Assembly: GCA_900546645.1 (NCBI GenBank)
Contig: URDR01000058.1
Coordinates: forward strand, 1 to 19,747
Direction of reading: 5' to 3'
DNA length: 19,747 bases
Source of the DNA: an uncultured Bacteroides sp.
GTDB taxonomy: Bacteria > Bacteroidota > Bacteroidia > Bacteroidales > Bacteroidaceae
Every line of letters starts with the position of its first letter. The first letter of the stretch is position 1. Positions 1 to 6,453 of the stretch are shown here, one piece after another. The position numbers and the translations under genes were made by a program. The notes beneath the pieces were generated by a model. That model made no database searches. It was not told the DNA's origin and worked only from the letters and a program-made list of their open reading frames with translations.

Positions 1-31
1 GGAGGAATTGTTAAAAGGGAAATTTGAATAA
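1..31 (+). CDS. 3' end of an unidentified + strand gene (partial)
   Basis: The first bases are open in two + strand frames. One ends at 31 and reads EELLKGKFE then TAA; the other ends with TGA at 27 and reads GGIVKREI. A strong intrinsic terminator pointing the same way follows at 102-130, so a + strand gene very probably ends here. The frame ending at 31 is slightly preferred for its charged, helix-like tail, but nine residues cannot identify the protein. Confidence 0.35.
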   Translation, partial: EELLKGKFE

Positions 32-101
32 AGGTAGGTAATTATTCATTTGTAACTTATCCACATCCACTTAACAATAATATAAGACATAGATATAGCC
101 T

Positions 102-130
102 CCTGTAATCCATACTATTACAGGTTTTTT
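102..130 (+). terminator. Rho-independent terminator
   Basis: CCTGTAAT (102-109) pairs perfectly with ATTACAGG (117-124) around a 7-nt loop and is followed by six T. It would end transcription of the gene whose last codons lie at 1-31. Confidence 0.75.
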
Positions 131-154
131 ATACTCTTTCAAACCAAATCATAA

Positions 155-343
155 GCAAGGTACTTTATCCACATTGCAGCATACAATAAGTTCTTTGGCA
201 ATAAGCCTTATCAAATGATAAGCTTCGCTTATAACAACCAGAAAGAATTTTACACAGCTTTCGTACAAACTTATATATTGGCTGAAGAAGCTACAGAAGA
301 GAGATATCCTCTTACCCATTTCTTTTGTAATTCAGTAATATAG
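155..343 (+). pseudogene. Orphan open-frame fragment, unidentified
   Basis: A + strand frame is open for 62 codons after the TAA at 152-154. Its residues look protein-like (about YFIHIAAYNKFFGNKPYQMI, then an FAYNNQKEFYTAF stretch and a LAEEATEERYPL segment). There is no start codon near its left end; the first ATG is about 22 codons in. It follows a terminator and ends inside the island repeat copy at 318-345, which supplies the last residues and stop (FFCNSVI). The best reading is the tail of a displaced gene. No family is recognised, and a chance open frame is possible. Confidence 0.3.
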
Positions 344-345
344 AT
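318..345. repeat. Island boundary repeat, copy 1
   Basis: This is a 28-bp imperfect repeat shared with 2601-2628 and 7234-7261. On the minus strand the core reads CTATATTACTGAATTACAAAAG, quoted here as CTATATTACTG followed by AATTACAAAAG. It differs from the other copies at three or four positions. In this copy it lies just beyond a minus-strand gene-tail remnant (349-440) and is not followed by the promoter part seen at the other two copies. Confidence 0.7.
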
Positions 346-348
346 GGT

Positions 349-440
349 TTATAGCTTCATTTTACGGCTTTCTCTTGGTTCTTCTGAATGCAGGGTGACA
401 TTTGCTAACGTAGAACCATCAAGACGAGCACTTTCCAGAA
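349..440 (-). pseudogene. 3' remnant of a pentapeptide-repeat-type protein
   Basis: Downstream of the 450-863 gene the minus strand stays open to a TAA at 349-351. It reads ESARLDGSTLANVTL followed by a charged tail ending RKMKL. The A(R/D)LxG-S/T-L-A-N-V pattern has the five-residue periodicity of pentapeptide repeats. It also sits where the tail of a gene like the one at 5884-6453 would be expected. There is no start of its own, and the same frame upstream runs antiphase to the intact gene. It is read as the leftover end of an older gene replaced by recombination. The upstream limit of homology is approximate. Confidence 0.4.
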
Positions 441-449
441 TCAATTGGA

Positions 450-863
450 TTATAAGTTTTTCATTTGATATTTTTGAAAAAGATAAGAGCCTATTGCAAC
501 GGGTAAAATGGAGAATACTGATGCCATGAAACTGCCCGATAAAAATACCAATCCGGTCATACCATCTTTTATAAAGATACATATCCATCTAAAAACTGCT
601 ACAGATAGCAACAAGATGACAAGGAAAGATATTATTACCGCTCTTTTCCACCATGCGGTAACTTTTCGGAAAGAGAACCAGGCACAACAGCCGGCAAGGG
701 GATATACTATGATAAATAGACAAAAATACAATCCAGACATATAATTTTCCCAATAAATATCTGGCCCAAATGTATATAGCAAGGGATTTATTACTATAGA
801 AATCATACCACACAGTAGCATCAGCGCTTCAAATTTCCAAAATCGTTTATCTGTCAATTTCAT
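450..863 (-). CDS. Four-helix membrane protein (MKLTDK family)
   Basis: A 137-residue protein with predicted membrane helices near residues 11-32, 43-65, 73-95 and 105-128. No known domain or catalytic motif is visible. The N-terminus MKLTDKRFWKFE matches the start of the 5466-5900 protein (MKLTDKRFWIFE), and both have a Trp-Trp-Lys motif before helix 3, so the two are diverged paralogues. The start overlaps the end of the 847-1836 gene by 17 nt, which suggests translational coupling and supports this ATG. It is the last intact gene of its block. An immunity-type role fits small membrane proteins in such arrays but is inference; real gene likely, function unknown. Confidence 0.75.
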   Translation of the reverse strand: MKLTDKRFWKFEALMLLCGMISIVINPLLYTFGPDIYWENYMSGLYFCLFIIVYPLAGCCAWFSFRKVTAWWKRAVIISFLVILLLSVAVFRWICIFIKDGMTGLVFLSGSFMASVFSILPVAIGSYLFQKYQMKNL

Positions 864-1836
864 GTCCCCAAAAAATTATAGCGAATAAACATATATAGAC
901 AATGATTACAAAAGCCCAGGCACAAATTTTCCATCTTAACCTTGTTCTGTCGGATAGTTGACCGAAACGGATATAGTATCTTTCGCTCCGCTTCCCATAG
1001 TCCACGAAACAAACAAGGATGTAAAAAATGGCATATATACAAAAAAACACCGTGAAATTCTGCCAGAACAATAGTATAGGAAGGCATAATAGCATCACAA
1101 GACCATAATCTAAAAGCCTGACATTCCAAGTATTGGGCATGGTCTCTTTTGGGTTGTTTCTGCTGAGTGCCATCAATGCATATGCCCTTGTCTTAACAAA
1201 GCTGTTGAAAATAAAAACAAAAGTATTCCGTATCCGCATACCTGTTTGCTCCCGTTTGCACCAACGGCGAATATACGTGTAGCTGTCGCTAAACATTCCA
1301 CTTTTGAACATACAGCAATGCTTGCTCTTACGAGCTTCCTTTATTATATCCAATACCTCGTTCTTCTTGCCGTTGTGGATTAGGGTAATAAGATAAAGAA
1401 GTCTGTCAGGATCATGATCCATCCTCGATTCATCGGGATAGAAAAGGTCAGCATCAGGGTTGTCAGTCAGAAATTTCGACATTACAGTAGCTGCGCCTTG
1501 AAATACCTGCTCAAACAGATTGCTAAGCTCATCCAAGTTGGTTGTTTTGGGGATTTCATATGAAGCCAAAACTTGCCCCGACAGAGAATAAGCACCGGTT
1601 CCACGCAAACTCAACGGCTCCATTTTGTTTTCAGACGCGTCCCATATATTCCACCACAAGTCATCGGCATACATCGGTTTGACAGTAAGTTTGGCTTCAT
1701 CAGTATGAAAATACAGACAGAAAAAATAGCCTCCTTCAACCTTGAAGTTGATATAGGAACTCTGGCGAAAGCCATATTTGCGACTCACGCCACGCCTTGC
1801 ATCGGCAACCATCTTATTGTATTCCTTACTATTCAT
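847..1836 (-). CDS. Hypothetical protein, soluble N-terminal part with C-terminal membrane helices
   Basis: A 329-residue protein. Residues 1 to about 200 look soluble and mixed alpha/beta; the beginning (ADARRGVSRKYGFRQ, then an aromatic-rich stretch with YADDLWWNIWD) resembles a small cytosolic binding domain, but I cannot name a family. Three strongly hydrophobic segments follow near 233-250, 255-272 and 298-322, so the C-terminus is membrane-embedded. Its last codons (GHEIDR, stop) are read from the same bases as MKLTDKR of the next gene, a 17-nt overlap. It starts 91 nt after the end of 1928-2515, probably in the same transcript. Function unknown. Confidence 0.75.
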   Translation of the reverse strand: MNSKEYNKMVADARRGVSRKYGFRQSSYINFKVEGGYFFCLYFHTDEAKLTVKPMYADDLWWNIWDASENKMEPLSLRGTGAYSLSGQVLASYEIPKTTNLDELSNLFEQVFQGAATVMSKFLTDNPDADLFYPDESRMDHDPDRLLYLITLIHNGKKNEVLDIIKEARKSKHCCMFKSGMFSDSYTYIRRWCKREQTGMRIRNTFVFIFNSFVKTRAYALMALSRNNPKETMPNTWNVRLLDYGLVMLLCLPILLFWQNFTVFFCIYAIFYILVCFVDYGKRSERYYIRFGQLSDRTRLRWKICAWAFVIIVYICLFAIIFWGHEIDR

Positions 1837-1927
1837 CTTTGATTTATCAAAAGCGGTATTATTATAATGCCTCTTATCTTCTACCTCTATTCATGAAAAA
1901 CTTACTAACCGGGCTTTGTTTACCCTG

Positions 1928-2515
1928 TTATTCTAGTTTGGCTTTACCCTTTATGATAGGAATATTAAAGAACCCATTTTGGAAGGTGAAGGTATATCTG
2001 TCACCAATTTCAGCTTGCTTGTAGAAGTCGTTGCCAAAATCAAACGTTCTTACTCCAAACTCTTTATTTTCAAAATGAAATTCTATATCGAAATGAACTC
2101 CTGCTCTATAAAGAGAACTGAAATCTTTATTAATTATGGTTGCTGATTCATTATAATATCTATGCTCTGATGGAATATAGTAATTGGCTGCTTCAACACC
2201 AAAGATTAACAATATACCTATAATCAGTCCCATTGCCGAATGTATAAAAGAATAGAAAACAGCACCCAAGTATTCTTTCCAATTCCAACTGATTTCTTTA
2301 TCTCGAATAAGTCGTATTATACCAATAGCCAAACCAATTATGGCACAGAGAATGTACCACCACCATCCAACCTCAATCAGAGTATTTTGATTTATTTTTA
2401 TCCCCCATCGGCAGAAGAAGAGGATTGGCAAAAGAAGCCATAATGACAAGTATTTTGAAGTACTTTCTGATGATTCTACCTTTTTACAGTATTTTTTTGC
2501 GCGTTTCTTTTTCAT
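1928..2515 (-). CDS. Membrane protein with C-terminal soluble domain, hypothetical
   Basis: A 195-residue protein with a very basic N-terminus (MKKKRAKKYCKK), three membrane segments near 22-40, 50-70 and 85-110, and a C-terminal domain of about 80 residues rich in aromatic and charged residues (HFDIEFHFENKEFGV). That domain looks beta-rich and would lie on one side of the membrane. It is the first gene of its block. A -7 box lies at 2557-2564, and a 54-bp repeat shared with the upstream region of 6440-7156 overlaps the -33 region. The family is not recognised. Confidence 0.75.
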   Translation of the reverse strand: MKKKRAKKYCKKVESSESTSKYLSLWLLLPILFFCRWGIKINQNTLIEVGWWWYILCAIIGLAIGIIRLIRDKEISWNWKEYLGAVFYSFIHSAMGLIIGILLIFGVEAANYYIPSEHRYYNESATIINKDFSSLYRAGVHFDIEFHFENKEFGVRTFDFGNDFYKQAEIGDRYTFTFQNGFFNIPIIKGKAKLE

Positions 2516-2556
2516 ACGTCGTTATACATGGTTCCTATTTTTCTTTGATTAGTCTA

Positions 2557-2564
2557 CAAATCTA
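2557..2564 (-). promoter_or_regulatory. Bacteroides-type -7 box for the 1928-2515 gene
   Basis: TAGATTTG on the minus strand matches the Bacteroidetes TAnnTTTG consensus, 42 nt upstream of the ATG. The -33 position falls in the conserved AGACTAATGAATGG segment of the repeat rather than in a clear TTTG. Confidence 0.5.
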
Positions 2565-2574
2565 CAAAATAATA

Positions 2575-2628
2575 CCATTCATTAGTCTGTAATTATCAGC
2601 TTTTCTTTTGTGATTCAGTTATATAGAT
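2575..2628. repeat. Island boundary repeat, copy 2 (long form)
   Basis: A 54-bp segment aligns without gaps to 7208-7261 with about eight mismatches. Its right half (2601-2628) is the 28-bp core also found at 318-345. On the minus strand the core ends one gene block (tail fragment stop at 2619-2621), while the other half (AGACTAATGAATGG) leads into the promoter of the next block. Confidence 0.75.
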
Positions 2629-2762
2629 GGCTTGTTGCTATATCCATCTATTTTCGTATCTTTTCCATTGTTTGTTCCAAACCTTACCTGAATTTCCCCT
2701 TTGCTCCTAACCATCCACTTATCGGTAAAGTCATAGTTGTCAAGGAACTTTTGGATTGAATT
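2619..2762 (-). pseudogene. Orphan gene tail between blocks
   Basis: A minus-strand frame is open for 47 codons to a TAA at 2619-2621. It reads FLDNYDFTDKWMVRSKG, then a segment with IQVRFGTNNGKDTKIDG, ending NKPSI. Composition and order look like a genuine protein C-terminus. It has no start and overlaps, out of frame, the last codons of the 2740-3318 gene. It is interpreted as the 3' end of a lost gene onto which the 2740-3318 gene was joined. It is too short to assign to a family. Confidence 0.4.
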
Positions 2763-3318
2763 TCATTATCATAATGATCGATATCATAAACACAATCACT
2801 ACACCGACAAGAGCACACGCACTCGCTATTCCCACCGTTTCAAGGTCGCTGGATTCATGATGAAACCATAAGAAACCAACCATTTGATTGGCCCATATAG
2901 TAGAAAACATCAAATTGGAGCAGCCTGTACATAAGTCAGTTATACTCTGGGAGAATTTGGATATCAAGAAGCCAAATATCAGTTGAAATACAGGCAATGT
3001 CACACAAATGACAACACCCCATTCATAAAACAGAGAACAGTAGGATATTTGAAGATAGGTCGCAGCGCATACGATAAAGACAGGAAGCATAGTCTTACAC
3101 TTACCTCTATTATGCTTTATCAATATCGCCAGACTTATCGTTAGTGCTAAAGATAAACCAAGTACCAACTCTACCTGTACATTAATTTCATCTGCATTGG
3201 CCTTGGGAACAATGCAAAACATGATTATTGCTCCCAATAGGAATAATCCTACCAATAACAATCTATCTTTTGTAGTTAATCTTTCCATTATGCAGATATT
3301 TTGCCGACTATAAACCAT
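2740..3318 (-). CDS. Polytopic membrane protein, hypothetical
   Basis: A 192-residue protein with about five hydrophobic segments, the clearest near residues 19-38, 48-67, 76-95, 103-122 and 160-186, and short polar loops. No motif is recognised. Starting at 3318 gives an 11-nt overlap with the end of 3308-3928, in the same phase as the other overlaps in this island. An internal ATG at 3288 (MERLTTKD) would put the start 20 nt after the previous stop and is a credible alternative. The stop at 2740-2742 lies inside an unrelated out-of-frame gene-tail fragment, suggesting a recombination joint. Function unknown. Confidence 0.7.
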   Translation of the reverse strand: MVYSRQNICIMERLTTKDRLLLVGLFLLGAIIMFCIVPKANADEINVQVELVLGLSLALTISLAILIKHNRGKCKTMLPVFIVCAATYLQISYCSLFYEWGVVICVTLPVFQLIFGFLISKFSQSITDLCTGCSNLMFSTIWANQMVGFLWFHHESSDLETVGIASACALVGVVIVFMISIIMIMKFNPKVP

Positions 3319-3928
3319 AAAAAAATACTACCCCTAACGATATTATAAATGCAATAATACCCAAAGGAATAACCCACGACCAACTTTTGTAATAAAACTC
3401 CTCCAAATGAGTCAATCCTGTTAGAAGGGTCGGAACATTTTCCTTAGCTTCCAAAAATGATTTGTATTGTGTTATGCTACCGGATTTAGTGTCTATGACA
3501 AAGTAGTATTCGCTTCCCGGAGCTTCGTTTACGAAATACCGCTCTCCATAAATAGAGTCGCCTGAAACCTTGATTTTAGTTACCCATTCAATGACCTCCT
3601 TCCCATCTTTGCGAATATACCCTGTAAAATATTCACGGTCAAAGTCATCTGAAAGAGTTTCTAATTCATAGCCGTTTGGTAACGTTGTGTGATAATACCC
3701 ATCTATACCGCAACCTGTACCAAAAACTGAAGAACAGGTAAAACCACCTATCAGGCAACCGAAATAGAAAGTATATATGAACACGAACGGAGATATAAAT
3801 GTCAATATTGCATTCCGTTTTTTGTTTTTCTTGCTTCGCCAACATACGATACCAACCAATGGCAATGCAATCACCATTGCCAGCAATGTAAAGACAATCA
3901 ATTGTATTATAATGTCAAGTAGTATCAT
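3308..3928 (-). CDS. Membrane-anchored hypothetical protein with central extramembrane domain
   Basis: A 206-residue protein. Two membrane helices near 5-29 and 41-65 are followed by a domain of about 110 residues and a last helix near 184-204. The central part (PNGYELETLSDDFDREYF, then GYIRKDGKEVIEWVTKI and YFVIDTKSGSITQY) has repeated strand-turn patterns, suggesting a small beta-rich domain. Several cysteines cluster just before it. I do not recognise the family with confidence. It lies 32 nt after 3961-4632 and overlaps the next gene by 11 nt, so the three genes are probably cotranscribed. Confidence 0.75.
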   Translation of the reverse strand: MILLDIIIQLIVFTLLAMVIALPLVGIVCWRSKKNKKRNAILTFISPFVFIYTFYFGCLIGGFTCSSVFGTGCGIDGYYHTTLPNGYELETLSDDFDREYFTGYIRKDGKEVIEWVTKIKVSGDSIYGERYFVNEAPGSEYYFVIDTKSGSITQYKSFLEAKENVPTLLTGLTHLEEFYYKSWSWVIPLGIIAFIISLGVVFFYGL

Positions 3929-3960
3929 CTTTTGCGATTTAATTGTTTTATTTCTGCTTT

Positions 3961-4632
3961 TCAGAAATCAATTTCTTTTCCTTGCTTATAATCTTCTAAA
4001 TAGTCTGAGTATTCGTCGTCACTTGGAGCTATTATTGTAACACTTTCGTATAGTTCACCGTACCCTTTGGGAAGGACTTCAAAAATGGTCAATCTTTCAT
4101 CCGACAATTTAATAATGTGATTTGCAAGTCCTATTGTTACACGAATACTATTAATAGTACCTATATTTATTTCAAGATTATCGTATTTATCAAGCTTTGC
4201 ATCATCAATGACAACTTGATTGAAAGAGCCATTCGCATAACAGATTGCCGTTTTGTCTTTTCTGACAAAATAGACTTCCATACGTTCAATGCCACTATTA
4301 TCGGTTGTGACTCCGATACGGCAGTAAGCTCTCTCAAAAGTGAAGGGTATAATTATTTTTTCTACTGAAATGGGTTTAATGGGCGAAGGATAAGTTTTGT
4401 TCATTCCTTTCCGCCATAAACATATGAATAAGAATATGGCTAACGCTAAATTCATCCACATCCCAAAAGACAATGCGCCGATATATATGTAGCTTTGTTC
4501 AATAAGCAAGTCATTCTCTGTTGGCTCCACCACATATTTTAAGTATACATAAGCATTAGCCCATGTCAGAAGTTCATATAGTGTTATAAGAAAAAATATT
4601 ATGATACCTGCTATTTTCTGCCACTTTTTCAT
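3961..4632 (-). CDS. Two-helix membrane protein with C-terminal soluble domain, hypothetical
   Basis: From MKKWQKIAGII this is 223 residues, with membrane helices near 5-24 and 45-66 and a soluble region of about 150 residues rich in short strands (CRIGVTTDNSGIERMEVYF, and INIGTINSIRVTIGL). An upstream ATG at 4650 (MLNILL) would add six residues. The promoter at 4658-4688 places the likely transcription start around 4650, which favours the start at 4632. No family is recognised. It heads a sub-operon with 3308-3928 and 2740-3318. Confidence 0.75.
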   Translation of the reverse strand: MKKWQKIAGIIIFFLITLYELLTWANAYVYLKYVVEPTENDLLIEQSYIYIGALSFGMWMNLALAIFLFICLWRKGMNKTYPSPIKPISVEKIIIPFTFERAYCRIGVTTDNSGIERMEVYFVRKDKTAICYANGSFNQVVIDDAKLDKYDNLEINIGTINSIRVTIGLANHIIKLSDERLTIFEVLPKGYGELYESVTIIAPSDDEYSDYLEDYKQGKEIDF

Positions 4633-4657
4633 AAGTAAAATATTAAGCACAACTGTA

Positions 4658-4688
4658 CAAATTTACAAAAACCATCTTTTATATCAAT
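4658..4688 (-). promoter_or_regulatory. Bacteroides-type promoter for 3961-4632
   Basis: On the minus strand ATTG (4685-4688) is followed after 19 nt by TAAATTTG (4658-4665), matching the -33/-7 layout of Bacteroidetes housekeeping promoters. It shows the island holds more than one transcription unit. Confidence 0.6.
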
Positions 4689-4737
4689 AATGCAAAGCCA
4701 GATGTTTTTGTCTTATTTAAGTTCTTGGTTAGTACCG

Positions 4738-5149
4738 CTATTCATTACATTGGATGTTTGAGCAAATTTGCATATAAATAGAATTTATGGTTTCAAACTC
4801 TTCTTTATTTGAGAACTGTCCTGTGATTGAAAGAAAAGAATCATCATCGTAAAGGATTCTGAATGTTCCAAAATCAACCTCTAATTTATAGATTGAAAAA
4901 GACTCTCTATCTTCAATTTCTTTTAAATAGTTGAAAATCTACAGCAGAATGAGGAAAAATCTTATAGATGTCCTTATTGTCGTAATAACAATCTTTTTGA
5001 GGATTACCATCATCGGGGAAATAACCTAAGTTTAGATTCTTAATTTGATGTATGGGGAGATGCCCAAAAGTAGATTCTAACGAATAAAAATCAACAGGAA
5101 TAAATGACATCTCAAAATGGTTATTAGTAAAATCTACATGTATTTCCAT
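4738..5149 (-). pseudogene. Frameshifted soluble hypothetical protein
   Basis: The frame from ATG 5149 (MEIHVDFTNNHFEMSF) encodes 78 residues and stops at 4913. The +1 frame opens just after a TAG at 4939-4941 and continues as FNYLKEIEDRES, then SIYKLEVDFGTFRILYDDD and a GQFSNKEEFETI segment, to a TAG at 4738. Joined between 4941 and 4913, the two parts make a coherent soluble protein of about 137 residues. A single-base insertion or two-base deletion explains this; a programmed +1 shift is less likely because no known shift site is visible. A sequencing error is also possible. The start is 35 nt after the 5184-5462 gene. Family unknown. Confidence 0.65.
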
Positions 5150-5183
5150 CTTTTGTAAGGCATTAAGATTATGTATATAGAAT

Positions 5184-5462
5184 TTAGTTAGCTATCAATA
5201 ACAAGATTATAGCCAATACAAGAAATCCTAAAAATCCATTGGCTAAGTTATTATCTGCATGGTCTATAACACTGAAATCATCAGAACCATAACGAATATC
5301 TTTATATGATATTTTTTGTTTTGGTCGGAATATCCGCAAGCTTCCATAACGAAGTCCAGCTCCAAGATGCAAAATCACCGAGCGATGCCAATAAAACAAC
5401 TTGGTAAATAATACAATTATCACGAGAATAATTTTGGCTATACAAATCAATATTTTTTTCAT
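5184..5462 (-). CDS. Small two-helix membrane protein, hypothetical
   Basis: A 92-residue protein. A first helix lies near residues 3-23, behind a basic MKK start. A polar middle follows, with a basic patch (RIFRPKQKISYKDIRYG) and an acidic patch (DDFSVIDHADNN), then a last helix near 73-91. No family is recognised. It starts only 3 nt after the stop of 5466-5900, so it is cotranscribed with it and probably coupled. The size and topology fit membrane immunity or accessory proteins, but this is inference. Confidence 0.65.
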   Translation of the reverse strand: MKKILICIAKIILVIIVLFTKLFYWHRSVILHLGAGLRYGSLRIFRPKQKISYKDIRYGSDDFSVIDHADNNLANGFLGFLVLAIILLLIAN

Positions 5463-5465
5463 TAT

Positions 5466-5900
5466 TTATTTCTCGTTTTTGGGGAACAATAATCGTTGGA
5501 TGATATATGAAATGACGCAAGAGAGTATAGGAACGGATATAGTCCATAACAGCATTATAATTCCGACCAGTTCATTAGCAGTAATATAACATCCTTCGTC
5601 GGGAGGAATATTCGCTGGGCGTCCACCATTATCATTCCAATCCCACACAAAGCAGAACAGTCCAAAGGAAAGAATTGCCGCTGTAATTAGGAACAAGTAT
5701 CCAGCCAATTTCCACCATTGATTGCCTTTGTATAGTTTCCATGCCACCGCTCCGCCAAAAAGCATAAGGCAACAAAATCCAAAGGATGCTAAACCAAACA
5801 GCACCAACCAATGTTTCATCCATAATATGTAAATGCAGATGATTGTGCATATCAGTACTATTGACTCAAATATCCAAAATCGTTTATCGGTCAGTTTCAT
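5466..5900 (-). CDS. Four-helix membrane protein (MKLTDK family), paralogue of 450-863
   Basis: A 144-residue protein with helices near residues 11-27, 31-54, 64-87 and 109-136. It shares MKLTDKRFW-x-FE with the 450-863 protein and has the same WWK motif before helix 3. The third loop (DWNDNGGRPANIPPDEG) is longer and more polar than in the paralogue, as expected where partner recognition diverges. Its ATG overlaps the stop of the pentapeptide gene by 17 nt, exactly as 450-863 overlaps 847-1836. The DNA around the two starts is nearly identical for about 36 bp. Function unknown. Confidence 0.75.
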   Translation of the reverse strand: MKLTDKRFWIFESIVLICTIICIYILWMKHWLVLFGLASFGFCCLMLFGGAVAWKLYKGNQWWKLAGYLFLITAAILSFGLFCFVWDWNDNGGRPANIPPDEGCYITANELVGIIMLLWTISVPILSCVISYIIQRLLFPKNEK

Positions 5901-6453
5901 AATCTGTCGGGAATTTAGTCGTTGATAAATCTATGCCACCGCGAAAGTCAACGTCGATCAGACTTGCTTTGGTTAAATCCACATCATGTAACCTACCTTT
6001 ATTGGAAGCCCAATAATCGAGCCGGTTCTCGTAATAATATCTATTATATTGAGGTCCACAGAACACACAGTTGGCAACCTCTCCGATAAAATTGCAATGA
6101 GCAAATGAGGCAGCAATAAAGGCTGTTTGGAAATCACAATTGATGAATGTGCAGTTATAAAAATCTGCAATTCCGAAATTGCGCAACTTTACTCGTTCAA
6201 ATGTGCAATGACGATAAACCGTTTTACGGTGCAATACAAGTGTAGTAGAACCTATATCAAAATGCTGTAGCTTTCCTCTTTTGAAAACGCAGTCATTAAA
6301 GTAACAGCCTCTTGCTACAACACCGGTAAAGTCGCAACCTTCAAAACGACATCGTTCAAAAATCTTTTTTGTCCACCATACAACAAAGCTTCCATTATAA
6401 AACGGAGTTTTCTTGAATTCTTGATTGTAATAATGTTTATCAGTAAGCTTCAT
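5884..6453 (-). CDS. Pentapeptide-repeat-like protein
   Basis: A 189-residue protein. From about residue 30 to 180 it shows the A/C-x-F/L five-residue periodicity of right-handed beta-helix proteins: CRFEGCDFTGVV, CYFNDCVFKRG, CTFERVKLRNF, CTFINCDF, CNFIGEVANCVF, VDLTKASLIDVDF. The centre of each unit is mostly Phe with Cys or Asn at the edges. Family members often act as protein-protein modules or DNA mimics; the role here is unknown. It starts with MKLTDK, in a 14-nt overlap with the end of 6440-7156. Its last codons (ETDR, stop) share bases with the MKLTDKR start of the next gene. Confidence 0.8.
   Translation of the reverse strand: MKLTDKHYYNQEFKKTPFYNGSFVVWWTKKIFERCRFEGCDFTGVVARGCYFNDCVFKRGKLQHFDIGSTTLVLHRKTVYRHCTFERVKLRNFGIADFYNCTFINCDFQTAFIAASFAHCNFIGEVANCVFCGPQYNRYYYENRLDYWASNKGRLHDVDLTKASLIDVDFRGGIDLSTTKFPTDYETDR

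Noticed and set aside
441..588. Upstream part of the minus-strand frame that contains the pentapeptide-like tail
   Set aside because: This part overlaps the intact 450-863 gene out of frame and has no coding character of its own; only the last 30 or so codons look like a remnant.
4913..4941. Programmed +1 frameshift site
   Set aside because: No known slippery or release-factor-type site is visible; an indel or sequencing error is simpler.
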